DNA of 64,000 nucleotides from Epiperipatus broadwayi. Lineage: Eukaryota; Onychophora; Udeonychophora; Euonychophora; Peripatidae. The position numbers and the translations under genes are program-made. The notes under the pieces were generated by a model that ran no database searches, had not been told where the DNA came from, and saw nothing but the letters and a program-made list of their open reading frames with translations. Where the stretch lies: the NCBI GenBank assembly GCA_028023455.1, contig JAQFVV010006200.1, forward strand, positions 5,371,860-5,435,859, written 5' to 3'. Position 1 is the first letter of the stretch. Each line of letters opens with the position of its first letter. Below, in pieces: positions 31,647 through 42,663 of this stretch.

Positions 31647-31823
31647 TTCATATCTTGATACTACAAAACTACATATTTGTGAAACTACAGGAAGTCCCAT
31701 AGGCCATCCTTAATCCATTTTATAATAATTTTCATTAAACATAGCATATATATTTTTATCAATAAAATATAATACATCATTTACAAATTTTACTTTTTTA
31801 ACATCAACTTTTTTTAACATTAA
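31647..31823 (-). pseudogene. minus-strand Penelope RT fragment starting at the assembly gap
   Basis: Repeats 30680-30856: motif B on the minus strand, the same upstream stop, then the junction with the plus-strand copy. It is probably a duplicate of the same genomic sequence introduced at the gap. Confidence 0.7.
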
Positions 31824-33285
31824 AGAAAATTCAAAATATTAATATTAATAATAATGATAGTATTTGTACATTTGATATATGTGAGATGTACGGTTCAATA
31901 GATAGATTAAAATGTATAAAAATTATATTAGATGCTTTAATGTTAAAAAAAGTTGATGTTAAAAAAGTAAAATTTGTAAATGATGTATTATATTTTATTG
32001 ATAAAAATATATATGCTATGTTTAATGAAAATTATTATAAAATGGATTACGGATGGCCTATGGGACTTTCTGTAGTTTCACAAATATGTAGTTTTGTAGT
32101 ATCAAGATATGAAGATATAATTCTTAATAATAATATATATTGCCAAGGTATTAAAATTTATTACAGGTATGTTGATGATGTTTTTGTTTGTGGAAGTTTA
32201 GATATTATAAATGTATTATTCAATGAATTAAATAGTTTAGAAGGTTTAAAATGGAGTAAATCTTTTGAAGAAAAAATGTCAATTCAGTATTTAGATATTA
32301 AAGTTACCCGTAATAAAAATAAATTAGATTATTGTCTGGTAATAAAAGATATTGAAAAAAGAGGATATATTCCTTGGTATTCAAATGTGCCAATAGCACA
32401 CAAATTATCCAGTTTAAAATCATTTTTATTTAGGAATAATAAATTATGTAAATATAGTTCTGATAAAATAAGTAACATAAATGTATTTATTATGGATTTG
32501 TTAAATGTTGGATATGATCATAAATTAATTTATAATATTGTTACTAAGTTTAATAATAATAGAAATATTTTAGATGCTATAGATATTGATAAGATAAAAT
32601 ATACTTGGATATCAATACCATTTATTTGTAATGAACAAGTGAAATTTATAAAACAGATATATAAAAATATATGTCGAGTTGCATTTTATACTACTCCTAA
32701 TTTAAATAGATTAATAAATAATTCAAAAAATAGGTGTAGTATTTTAAATCAAAGTTGTGCAATATATAAATGGCTATGTGTTTGTGGAAAGGCATATATT
32801 GGGGAATCTCGATGTACATTGGAGAAAAGATCAAAGGAGCATTTGTTGTTATATAAACGAGTGCAAAAATCAAGACAAGAGAATGTTAGAAATGATGATG
32901 TATCACCATCAGTATTTTTTGATCATAATGTAACATGTAATTATGGTTTTGATTTTGATTTTAATAAAGTTAAGATTTTGTGTATTGAAAGAAATAATAA
33001 TAAACGCAAAATTAAAGAAGCTATGTTAATAAAAAGTGAAAATCAATAGTTGATAAACAGACAGGCCGCCAATATAAAAATTAATGAATTGTGGGAAAAT
33101 TGATATATGACGTATTACTTTTTGTTTACATTTGTAATGGTTTTTTCTAATACAATTTGAATCTAGTTGACAACGACTACATAGATAGTTGAAAGTACTT
33201 CTATTAAATTGGTATATATTTGTTTTTTTAAAATATTGTTTTACTGTATTAATTATTGTATTGTTTTGAATAATTATATATATAT
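31824..33285 (+). mobile_element. Penelope-like element, 5'-truncated, plus-strand copy
   Basis: It begins at the palindrome junction just upstream of RT motif A and ends at the TA run at about 33285, mirroring 29505-30859. The 3' untranslated part (33053-33285) matches the minus-strand copy almost base for base. With the other copy it forms a head-to-head inverted repeat with arms of about 1.35 kb and a spacer of about 109 bases. Confidence 0.85.
31886..33049 (+). CDS. Penelope-type RT plus GIY-YIG endonuclease, N-terminally truncated
   Basis: 387 codons, open to a natural stop. The chosen methionine lies inside motif A, and the frame is open upstream to about 31835 (TFDICEMYGS), so the true start is lost by truncation. 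Motif B is YGWPMG (residues 55-60), the catalytic box is YRYVDD (93-98), and the GIY-YIG part is AIYKW (292-296) and AYIG (303-306). Arginine is at 315, KEH at 317-319 and glutamate at about 378. RT before motif A is absent. The other copy (29744-30733) differs at about five residues plus one stop. Codons are strongly AT-biased, as in the flanks. Confidence 0.87.
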   Translation: MYGSIDRLKCIKIILDALMLKKVDVKKVKFVNDVLYFIDKNIYAMFNENYYKMDYGWPMGLSVVSQICSFVVSRYEDIILNNNIYCQGIKIYYRYVDDVFVCGSLDIINVLFNELNSLEGLKWSKSFEEKMSIQYLDIKVTRNKNKLDYCLVIKDIEKRGYIPWYSNVPIAHKLSSLKSFLFRNNKLCKYSSDKISNINVFIMDLLNVGYDHKLIYNIVTKFNNNRNILDAIDIDKIKYTWISIPFICNEQVKFIKQIYKNICRVAFYTTPNLNRLINNSKNRCSILNQSCAIYKWLCVCGKAYIGESRCTLEKRSKEHLLLYKRVQKSRQENVRNDDVSPSVFFDHNVTCNYGFDFDFNKVKILCIERNNNKRKIKEAMLIKSENQ

Positions 33286-33289
33286 TATT

Positions 33290-33970
33290 ATAATTGGAAT
33301 ACAGACATTGATTAATAATTTATATATATATTAAATAAACTAATAGAGTATTACTAAGTATAATGTTCTTGATAATAGATTACTAATATTCTATTGGTTT
33401 GTTTAGGTTTGAGAGTTGTTGTGGTGTAATTTATATATGATAACCAGTTATTGTTAATACTTATGAATTAATATCTAAACAGAGAAATATTTACATATTT
33501 AAATGACAATATTATGTGACACTCTTACATATATTAGAAAGTTGAATTGCTTTTTTTTTTAAATAATAGACAACTTTTTTAATTCTAAGCAATGGCAATT
33601 ATTTATTGTAGATTTATTTCTACATTGTGTAGAACATTTGCTGATATATTGTGGCTTCAAAGTTCTATGCAAATTCCAATTATTTTACTGAAGCTTGTAA
33701 TTTAAGTCAGTTCTTCTATTCTTGTAAAAGCAGTAGTTGTTTGGTATTAAATTAAAAATTATATCAAAGAGTGTTTATTAATATTTTTTTAAAATTGTTT
33801 GTTGTCTTAAATTAATCAATCTTCTAATTAATCAATGTATTTTAAGAATATTTATCTAAGACTATTGTATGCCATATATGTTTGTATATTTTCTGGTGTT
33901 TCTTTGGAATTCTAATTAATATTTATGTGCTAACTGAATGTAAACTTATGCATATGTATATATTATGTAT
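33290..33970. other. AT-rich non-coding stretch, probably intron
   Basis: It leads into the Rab exon. No separate gene is seen. Confidence 0.45.
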
Positions 33971-33975
33971 TTTAG

Positions 33976-34086
33976 ACTATTTTGGTTGGAGATAGTGGTG
34001 TAGGAAAAACTTCATTTTTAGTACAATTTGATCAAGGAAAATTTCAAAGTGGATCATTTTCAGCCACTGTGGGTATAGGATTTACG
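33976..34086 (+). CDS. Rab26: internal exon of a Rab26/Rab37-type small GTPase
   Basis: 111 bases (37 codons) between a TTTTAG acceptor and a GTAAGT donor, phase 0 at both ends. It encodes the P-loop VGDSGVGKTSF (G-x4-GKT, binds the nucleotide phosphates), then the QFDQGKFQSGSFSATVGIGFT segment containing switch I with its conserved threonine. The GSFSATVGI wording is typical of protostome Rab26, a GTPase of secretory granule and synaptic-vesicle traffic; Rab37 is close and cannot be excluded. Flanking exons, including the WDTAGQE exon, are not in the window on this strand, so the introns are long. It is the only host coding exon I can support here. Confidence 0.78.
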
Positions 34087-35470
34087 GTAAGTCATATTTT
34101 TATTATGTATAATTAAAAATATTGAAAACATTACTTGAATGTTTATAGAGTTGGGCTTGTTATAATAAAAGTTTTTACAAAAACAAACTGTACATCTGAC
34201 ATTTTTTTATTAAATTAATATTTGTACAACAAATGCAGATGCTACAATGATTGTTATTGGTTGATAAATCTTACTTATTTCAAGTTGTTTTAAAATTTTT
34301 ACATTTTAGGTAGACCATTAGATATTTTTATTAGGTTTTGTAAGGCTTCTGTTATCAATTTACTTCACATATTTGTTTATTTGTACCTTTAATAATGAAA
34401 ATAATGTAAGAATATTTATAATTATTCTTCTGTGGACACAATAATTTTGAAGCTATTGCTATCCAACCAAAACATAATAAAACAATTAATGCAAATTCTA
34501 TGTTGCCTATCATTGTTTGTCATAACATGCATGTGCATAAGACATTTTAGAACCTTCATGCTTTAACAAGAGGGGCAGACATCTTTGTTATATTTTATAA
34601 GGTTTACTTGCTTAATATATTTTTAGAAACAAACCATTCTGTTATATATTATAGTTTTAACCATGAACAAGAAAAAGATATAGAAAACTAATTAATATAC
34701 AATCAATAAAAAAATAATTTCCAAGCAAACTTGAATATTGAATACATAGTATCAATAATTTGTAATTTATTTTTATGATTTTTTAATAAGGTTATGTATA
34801 TGCATTTTATTTATATTTTAATTTTAGTTTTTATTTAAAATAGCTTTCAAAGTGATGTGTACGATATAGTATTTAAATTTAAACGTATATAGCAATTATA
34901 TATATATATATATTGTAGCAGATTAAAAATGATGACAATGGAAAATGATAACTTTAATATAATCTGAATGAAAATATAGCCCAATCATTGGTCGCCATTT
35001 ATAACAGAATAAAAATATGGGTCATACTGTACTCTTAGTCATAGTCTAATTATTGATCACCATTTGTAACAGAATAAAAATATGAACCAAGGAAGAACAA
35101 TTCTAATTTAATAATGTCTGTGAATTGTAGTGTCATTTATAACAGAATGAAAATAATAAACTAAACTGAAATGAATATCAACCAGTGAATATCAATCTAA
35201 CACTTAATTCACTAAAACAATGATAATACTCTTTGTTGTAACTTCATAAATTCAAATAGCATTTAGAACAAATAGAAAACACAAATCATTATTTCAAGCT
35301 ATCTTAAAATACCATGAAGGTAAAGCAATAAAATCAAATATTCTATATCTTATAAGCAACGATCTATGCCTATTATATTAACCATTTATAATAGAATAAA
35401 AATAAAGAATTAGATAAATAAACCTTAATTTTACTTATGAATCAAAACTGTTTATAATAACACAAACTTA
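34087..35470. other. intron of the Rab gene with degenerate tandem repeat
   Basis: It begins at the GT donor of the exon. A word CCATTTATAACAGAATAAAAATA occurs near 34994, 35060, 35133 and 35380 in decayed form, suggesting an old tandem repeat with a period near 70. No gene is visible. Confidence 0.5.
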
Positions 35471-35491
35471 CATAAAAGTTAAATGTTATTT

Positions 35492-35592
35492 GTCAAGCGT
35501 TGGTGATCCAGAGGTCAGCACAACTGCCTTACAATCAGCTGTCCCGGGTTAGCGGGTTCACTTCCTGGCTGATGCTATGACACTTGAAAAAA
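35492..35592 (+). mobile_element. tRNA-derived SINE, short
   Basis: It starts TCAAGCGTTGGTGATCCAGA, has a B-box-like GGGTTCACTTCC near 35560 and ends in GCTATGACACTTG plus an A-run. It is flanked by an imperfect direct repeat (AAGTTAAATGTTATTT before, AAGTTAAATGCTATTT after), as expected of LINE-mediated insertion. The same family lies at 43410 and, inverted, at 54191. Confidence 0.8.
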
Positions 35593-35967
35593 AAAGTTAA
35601 ATGCTATTTTTATTTATATTTAAACGAAATGATTTTGTGGATGGTTGAGATAATAATTTAATCTGCTCTATAAATCTAAAATATCAATGATATCTAAATA
35701 AATATATATAACTCAATAATTGATTTCCAATTACAACTAAATAAAATAAAAGTAATACTAACTCAGCCATTATATTCCAATAATATCAATTATCATCAAC
35801 CATTATCAATCCATTGCAGGATGAAGGTTTCTCTAAGTTAAATCCATCTTCTCCGTTCTCTAGTCTCTTTTCTCCACATCATCCATGCACACATTCTTAT
35901 TTCATCCATCCGTTTCACAAGTGGTCTCTTTCTTGGTCTTTTACAATATCTTGGAAGTTTAAGATTT

Positions 35968-35975
35968 CACTTGTC
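35968..35975 (-). repeat. target-site duplication CACTTGTC, left
   Basis: Eight bases, repeated perfectly at 37134-37141 across the inserted element. Confidence 0.75.
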
Positions 35976-36207
35976 GGTGCTTGTCTTATAGATAAAGATG
36001 CCATTGGATGGCGCCATTTTCAAGCTAAAGCTATAAAATATGACCATTCCCGGAGCATTGATTATAATAATTTTTCTGTGCTTTTTTGTAATGCGAAAAT
36101 AAAAACAAAACAAAATCGTCTTTTATAAATATTATTTTTTATTAACGTATACAATTTAAATGATAATAATAAATGTAAAATAAAATCAACAAATTACAAT
36201 TTGATTC

Positions 36208-36350
36208 GTGTTTTTCTATCGTATATTTTTTTAATTGTGTTACGACTTTTTTTTATAAATTTTCTATCGGATATTTTTTTACTTGTGTTACGGCTTTTTT
36301 TTAATCAATTTTCTATCGGATATTTTTTTACTTGTGTTACGACTACTTTT
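36208..36350. repeat. tandem repeat, about 48 bp x 3
   Basis: Three copies starting near 36212, 36260 and 36309, each with TTTTCTATCGKATATTTTTT and TTGTGTTACGRC. The step is 48-49 bases. They lie inside the 35976-37133 transposon. Confidence 0.85.
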
Positions 36351-36430
36351 TTTTCTTGTTGTTTAAGTAAAAAGAGATATTACGGATATTTTTTACTTCA
36401 AATAGAATGACAATAAAAAGTAAAAGTTGT

Positions 36431-36487
36431 TACGGTGAGGTTTAGGGTTAGTTTTAGGGTTAGGTTTAGGGTTAGTTTTAGGGTTAA
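36431..36487 (+). repeat. interstitial telomere-like repeat (TTTAGGG/TTAGGG mixture)
   Basis: About four GGGTTAG words spaced by 12 bases (GGTTTAGGGTTAGTTTTAGG and so on). It is not at a chromosome end, because it sits inside a transposon. Confidence 0.85.
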
Positions 36488-37133
36488 TGTTCTGTTGTTT
36501 GTAATGCTAAAATAAAAAAATTCAAAATAGTAACCGTACTCGGACAAAATAAAGAAACTCAAACTTTTTTAAACAACAACAAACACATATAAATGTCTTC
36601 TTTACTTATTAAACATGTTTATAATATTTGCTTTTTATGAAATTTACAAAAAATCGTGTATATTTGTACTTTTCTTACTGTATATTTTTTTGGTACCGCT
36701 ATTCTTTGTCTCATGGAATGTTACTAACAGTACGTTACTTGATGCGTTATCTAATTGCAACTCACTAAAAACATAAATATTTAACATTTTCCCAATTAAA
36801 ACTTCAATACAGTACATTTTAAAAAGTCTTATAATTATTACTTTAAAAAATCTGAACATTTCAATACTTTAAAATAAAAAAAAATCCAATGAAAACAACA
36901 CTTCCATCCAATTCAAATACAAACTCTCTCATCAAGCCGTAACTATTTTATAAACTGTGCGAATTAGGAAAATGTAATTGCTGTGATGCGACATCATGCT
37001 GTACTGTTATGCGACATACATTTTTATGTGTTTTGGCATTGTGTTTTGGCACGAAAACCACGCCATAGAATGGTGTCTTTAGCTATAAGATGAGTATCCA
37101 CTGAATTGTGTCTTTAGCTATAAGATGACTATC

Positions 37134-37141
37134 CACTTGTC
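37134..37141 (-). repeat. target-site duplication CACTTGTC, right
   Basis: Matches 35968-35975. Confidence 0.75.
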
Positions 37142-38689
37142 CATCTATGACTATCTCTTCTAGAAATATGTCCAGCCCAATTCCACTTCAGTCTTTTAAT
37201 TTTTTCAATGATGTCAATAACACCTGTTTGTTCTCTTACCTATGTATTGTGTTTTTGATCTCTTTTTGTTACTACTAACATGCATCTCTCCATACTTTGA
37301 GTAATCTGAAGTCTCTGTACTGCTCTTCTATTAAGTGTCCAAGTCTCAGATCCACAAGTAAAAACTGGTAAATCACACTTATTAAAAACCTTTCTTTCCC
37401 AACACATAGGCATATTTCTTTTTAATAGTAAATTGTTTCTTGCAAAGCACTCCAACAAAGCTTAATTCTAGTATTAATTTCATCCACTATGTTTCCATCC
37501 GCAGTAATAATCTGACCAAGGTATTTGTAGTTGTTAACTTCTTATAACTCATCATAATCAATCTTTATTTTCATCTTTTGAGAAAATCCATTAAACTTTA
37601 CATTAATCTTTTTAACATTTACCTTTAATCCTACTTTCTTACTTTCATCCGATAGCTCTAGCAACATTTCCTGAAGCAACTACATCATCTGCAAAAACTA
37701 AATGACTTAAATAATCTCCATTTACTTTTACTTCTTTAGCTTCTCATTTTAATCCACAAAATACTTCTTGGAGCACTGTTGTAAAAAGTTTTGAAAATAT
37801 GGAATTACCCTGTCTTACACCCTTCTCAATGTTAACCTTCCTAGTATCATTATGTAATCTAATTGTTGCTGTTGCATTTTTATAAATGTTCTTCAAAATA
37901 TGACAATATTTTGAATCTATACCTTGATGATCCAATGCTTTAATCACTGAAGAAATGCTTATAGAATCAAATGCCTTTCCATAATCAACAAATCCAAAGC
38001 ATAATGGCAACTCATATGCATTGGTTCTTTCTATCACTTCTCTCAATACTTGGATATGATCTACTGTACTAAAACCATTTTTAAATCCAGCTTGTTTTTT
38101 TAGTTGGTTGAAATCCAATGTTCTTTGTAGACCAGATGTAATTATCTTGGTAAAAAAATGTAAAGCAAATAAAAGACTGATAGGTCTGTAATTTCTAATA
38201 TCTTCTTTATCACCTTTTTTAAATGTTATTATTAATACTGCATTCTTCCAATCATCTGGCACATCTTTATCATTTAAACATTTGGTATATAACTTTGCCA
38301 AAAAATATTCTATTTCTTCATTTGCTTCTTTTAATATATCGATATAATTCCATCATTATCTGGAGCTTTTCCCTTCTTCATAAATTTAATTGCACGTCTC
38401 ACTTTTTTATTTAAAATTCTGGGCAATTCTGAAGATATAACAGATGTAGAAGGTACTAGTTCTTTATTCTTATATAATTCTTGACAGAAATAACTTGATG
38501 TTTTAACTGAATTGAAAAGGAAAACATGGGAAATATATAAAATTCCACTTATTAAGAAAAAAAAGTTTAAAAGAATTGGATAATGTTTATAATGTAGTTT
38601 GTGATTAAGGAGAGGCATCAATAGATAGATCTTCTGCCAATAATTATGATTCCACCACAGACAATACTTCAATGATATATATAAATTTT

Positions 38690-39082
38690 AGAATAACATA
38701 TATAAATGTACCTAATATGTTGAGATTCTTTTATAGTTAATTAATAAAATATCATACATGCTTTTATTTGAAGAGCGATTTGTATTTAGAAAGGAAAATA
38801 GATAAATAATGCAATTGGAGGAATAATTATTTTTATATATACCACACAAACCTACATATACGTTTTACAGTTGTGTTATTTAGTTTATAATGTTTTCTTT
38901 ATAAACAGATGAAAAAAATGAATTCATTTCTTCATCTGCTTGTAAAAAAGAACGTTGTAAAATAGATAGCATGGCTATATATTGTATACATAAGCTGTAG
39001 TGATATTTGTTTATATAAAGCTTGGCTTTATATTATACATTTTTATATTTGATATATATATATAAGTATAGAATATATATTT
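38690..39082. other. AT-rich non-coding stretch
   Basis: No gene or clear repeat is visible apart from TA runs. Confidence 0.45.
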
Positions 39083-39634
39083 AAGCTAGGTATAATTAGA
39101 GTGGATTTGAACCCAAATTTTCAAGCTCCCTTATTCACTCCATCTTATATAATTGATACACATGATCACATACATGTGGAAAAGATAAATGATTTCCAAT
39201 ATACATATTTTGTGCCTAAACAGCACTCATCAATGGGTCCAGATCATCATCTCCCACACACACACACACACACATATATATACAGTACTCAGTTTATATT
39301 AAGATAGCAAATCTTCAAACTTTAATGCAAACGCTTCAATCTTCTCCACTCCAACTCTTCGGCCATCCATATCATTGAAAATATGATGATGGCATGTTCA
39401 AAGCCCTTGTTTACTGATATTTCTGTCATGTCCATGTTTACCATAAGTCAATATGACTCTTCACATGTAGGACCTAAAGCCCATTTAAATACATAGAAGG
39501 GGAGTAAAAAGAATCCAGGCTGAATCTGTAATATTTAAACATATGTATGTGGTCATGTGTATCAGTTGTATAAGATGGAATATATAAGAGAGCTTAAAAG
39601 TCTGGGTTCAAATCTTCTTTAATTACATCTAGCT

Positions 39635-39635
<1 letters not shown>
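39083..39635. mobile_element. palindromic MITE (GGATTTGAAC family), nearly full length
   Basis: It begins AAGCTAGGTATAATTAGAGT and ends with the reverse complement of AAGCTAGATGTAATTAAAGA, giving clear terminal inverted repeats. The left arm is complete through the inner ATCATTGAAAATATGATGAT. Most of the inner right arm is replaced by unrelated sequence (39400-39530). It contains a (CA)n run of 22 bases near 39254. Flanking TA runs hide the target duplication. Confidence 0.75.
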
Positions 39636-39673
<38 letters not shown>

Positions 39674-39698
39674 GGAAAGAAAGAGAGGGGAGAGAGAG
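39636..39698. repeat. (TA)n then (GA)n simple repeat
   Basis: About 20 bases of TA followed by a GA-rich tract (GAGAGAGAGAGAGG and similar) directly after the MITE. Confidence 0.85.
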
Positions 39699-39699
39699 A

Positions 39700-42290
39700 A
39701 AAGTTGATATGGTTTAATGATCTTAAAAATACATTTGATGTAGTGAATTTCCTTGCTTTATTGGATATATTTGAATAACAAGATATAGATTAATAATAAT
39801 AAAAAATCTTTCTAGAAATTATTTATATGAATGATAAAATATTCGTAAAATTAAATAGGTGTTTTGCGAGAAAGATAAATAGGAATAGTCTGTTTGCTGT
39901 GTTATTTAATATGTATTTACATTAAGTGCAAAAATATCATGGGCATAATTTTTATTGCATTATATTTTGAGTTGCACAATGTAGGTAAGTAAACATTAAT
40001 TAATTCATGATCATTGTTGTATGTATAGAGATGCTGTTTTTGTATAATGCAAATTTTAAATTAATTTTGACATTTGCATCAGAATTAATTATGTAAATAG
40101 TATCTTGTTATCTGCTAATATATTTTTTTGATTTGTTAATTATTTGTTATTTCGTGATATGAGCTTGCTTTTTCACATACATTTAATGATAGGACTACTG
40201 ACTATTTGTTAGGCAGACATTTTTAAGAAAAAAATAAAAATTATAGCTAACTAAACTTTTTCCATTCTAATTGTAAAAAGTTGAGATATAGGAGTTTTAT
40301 AAAAATACATTTTAGGGATATGTTATAGTCTAAGTATAATACAATGATCAAAATAGTTGCCATGGTGAATCAACAATAAAATTATTGACGTTTATTTCAA
40401 TATCCTCATCTCAAAGTATAAAATACTAAATCAAAGTTTATATTTAGCACACATGCTCCAGAGCTGAGTTCTAAAACCATTGATTAATTTCACTGCATAT
40501 TTTCAAAGTGATACTAATCTTGCATCACAATTTATAAACAAAATTATATAATATTACCGTGTGTTTTTTCCAATAAAAAAAACTGACATTTTATCAACAA
40601 TTATTAAAATATGTAATATATATTTGTTCACATTGGAAAAATAAAAATTTTTTTAATTGCATTTGAATATTTAAATATAAAGATTGAGATGTCATTCTGA
40701 TGTGAAAATCATATATATTCAAATCTATCTTAATTGAAAAAATGTTTGTATTTGAAAACATGTTTAAATGACAAAAAGAATGCTCTAAATGTTTATATCA
40801 GATGATAATTTACAATTTTATAAATTTAGATCCAATGAAAATAAATCCACAAATTTGATTGGTTACATATAAACATAAATATCTAATTATCTAAATCAAT
40901 ACCAATCTACATGTAAATAATTGTCTTAATGCTAACTTGTAAAATGTTTGATTTTTTTTTTTTTTTTCAATTTGTAACAATAATGTTCTTTTTCTATTTG
41001 TCATGAATTTGTACATTCTGTTGATCGATAATTCTATGAAGAAATTTTTGCCAGAATTATATAAAAAAATTTAAATAATTTTTGCAAATATTTTATAAGC
41101 TTAAAACCGTTCTTAATATTGGTTTTTCATTTGTAAAATTTATTATAAATATATTTACATTAAATTACTATAGTTATCATTGAATATAAAGTTTGTATTT
41201 TTTTCTGAATGTTAGTTTTAGATCTGGATTTTAAGAGATGTATCAAAAAAAAAATTCTAATTTGGATTCCAAACCTTATTGTTTTAAAATAAGTAACTGA
41301 GAGGGTTAAGCTTTTGTTTTTGTATAAGATTTATCTACTAAATAAAGAGTTTTGTTTCAATGATCATTGGAGAATAATTTTTGAGAAACTGCTGGAATCT
41401 ACAGCAATAAAGTCAATAATTTTTCTCAGTTGTTCTTTTTTGTATTAACCTGAATAGAATTATTATTATAAAAATATCATAATCAGTATTTTTGACTAAA
41501 TGGAAAAATTGCTTACCTTTGAATATGGAATTAAAATATGAATGTTTATTTGAAAATATTTGAGTTGAGTTATTTTTGACAAACTTTTTGTTTTTTCTCT
41601 TACTTGTCTAGTGTAAATATTAATTATCATATGAATCTGAAAGGAATTAAAGCTTGACTAGTTCAAAAGACACTTGTTGTGACTAAGGGCTGATGGTAGA
41701 CTTATATTTTCGTGTTTATTGTTCTCCATAGCTATCAGTTTAATTGTCTTATGACTTATCTGTTTAAATATGTCAATGGGTATGGAAAAATTGTTTTTTT
41801 TTAAAAAAAATTATCATTCTCTACAAGTCTTATGTTGATATAATGTATAGACAGTTACAGCTCCATCTTTTGACATCCAACATTATTAGAAATATTTTCT
41901 CAAGGATTTCATGAAATTATCTTTGTAAAATACTTTCAGCTACATAAATCAGATCATTCTTGGAATATGAATAGAAATATCAGTGTAAGATAGTGTCATT
42001 ATGTTTAAACTTTTTGAATTGGTATTCCACTTTATATATATATAAGTAGTAGTGAATACAAGATATAACAAAGTGCTTGAATAAGCTAATTTTAATGTTA
42101 TATTCAGGTTTAACCATTAAAAATGCTTACATAATAAAAGTGAAAGATTATAGAAAAAGTAAAATTAGATTTGTAAAGAAAGATATGATAAGAAAATAAT
42201 GATTTTAGATATGCACACATGGCATCAATGTTCGAGGGACTTAATAAAAATAATTTTTGGAAAATACATTGTTATTTTTTTAAAAATTCC
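39700..42290. other. AT-rich non-coding stretch
   Basis: No coding, RNA or repeat family is recognised. It may be intron of the Rab gene. Confidence 0.45.
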
Positions 42291-42291
42291 T

Positions 42292-42370
42292 AAGTGTATC
42301 AGTGTTATGAGATAATGGAGAGTGGTGGGTCAAGTGAAAGTCTGTGCTCATATACCGTATATATATACTA
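42292..42370. mobile_element. right-end fragment of palindromic MITE family
   Basis: AAGTGTATCAGTGTTATGAG to GTGAAAGTCTGTGCTCATAT matches the last 80 bases of the copy ending at 9779. Confidence 0.55.
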
Positions 42371-42618
42371 AATAGTTTTAATGATCTATCATTACTTCTA
42401 TTATTTTCTAATATATTATATGGTTGAGTGATTAGTTGTTTGGGAAGTTCATGTAGCATTGAGAATCCAAATGATATTTGAGCTTTGATAAGTCCTTCAC
42501 ACTATCGATACACTAAAATGCACCGAACAAAATAGATTAATGATTCTTAATACTGTATGTATTTCTACCACTCATATCTCTTCGCTTAGGCCAAGCCAAT
42601 TAATTTTCTCATTATAAT

Positions 42619-42663
42619 TCGTTTATTTATTTATTTATTTATTTATTTATTTTGGGGGGGGGG
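42619..42663. repeat. (TTTA)n followed by an 11-G run
   Basis: About eight TTTA units, then a G-run at 42653-42663. Confidence 0.9.

Larger units (their letters stand above)
35976..37133. mobile_element. non-autonomous DNA transposon with telomere-like internal repeats, inserted in the RTE relic
   Basis: The ends share inverted repeats: CTTATAGATAAAGATGCCAT on the left against CTTATAGCTAAAGACACCAT read inward from the right. An 8-bp perfect duplication (CACTTGTC) flanks it. If the insert and one duplication are skipped, LINE coding resumes on both sides, which confirms the boundaries. The right end repeats its terminal 32 bases. Inside lie a 48-bp tandem repeat and a TTTAGGG-like block. There is no transposase. 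The 8-bp duplication fits hAT or similar superfamilies, but the terminal bases do not clearly match hAT. Confidence 0.72.
35796..38520 (-). pseudogene. RTE-type LINE ORF2 relic, 5'-truncated and interrupted
   Basis: On the minus strand this runs from a lysine-rich segment ending KGKAPDNDGI (38350-38480) through DDWKNAVLIITFKKGDK, NYRPISLL, motif A VDYGKAFDSIS, motif B RQGNSIFSKLF and motif C VFADDV (near 37685). It continues with KVFNKCDLPVFTCGSETWTL (37300-37420) and GHISRR (near 37160). The end of the protein, RETFILQWIDNG then stop at 35796-35798, lies on the other side of an inserted DNA element (35976-37133). The order is that of RTE-clade LINEs. Several stops and frameshifts show it is dead. 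The endonuclease domain is missing. Confidence 0.85.

Noticed and set aside
30919-31713. Long frames crossing the N gap on both strands
   Set aside because: The middle is unknown bases. Only the Penelope edges are real, and they are probably duplicated sequence.
36431-36487. A chromosome end
   Set aside because: It is short, irregular and lies inside a transposon with unique sequence on both sides.
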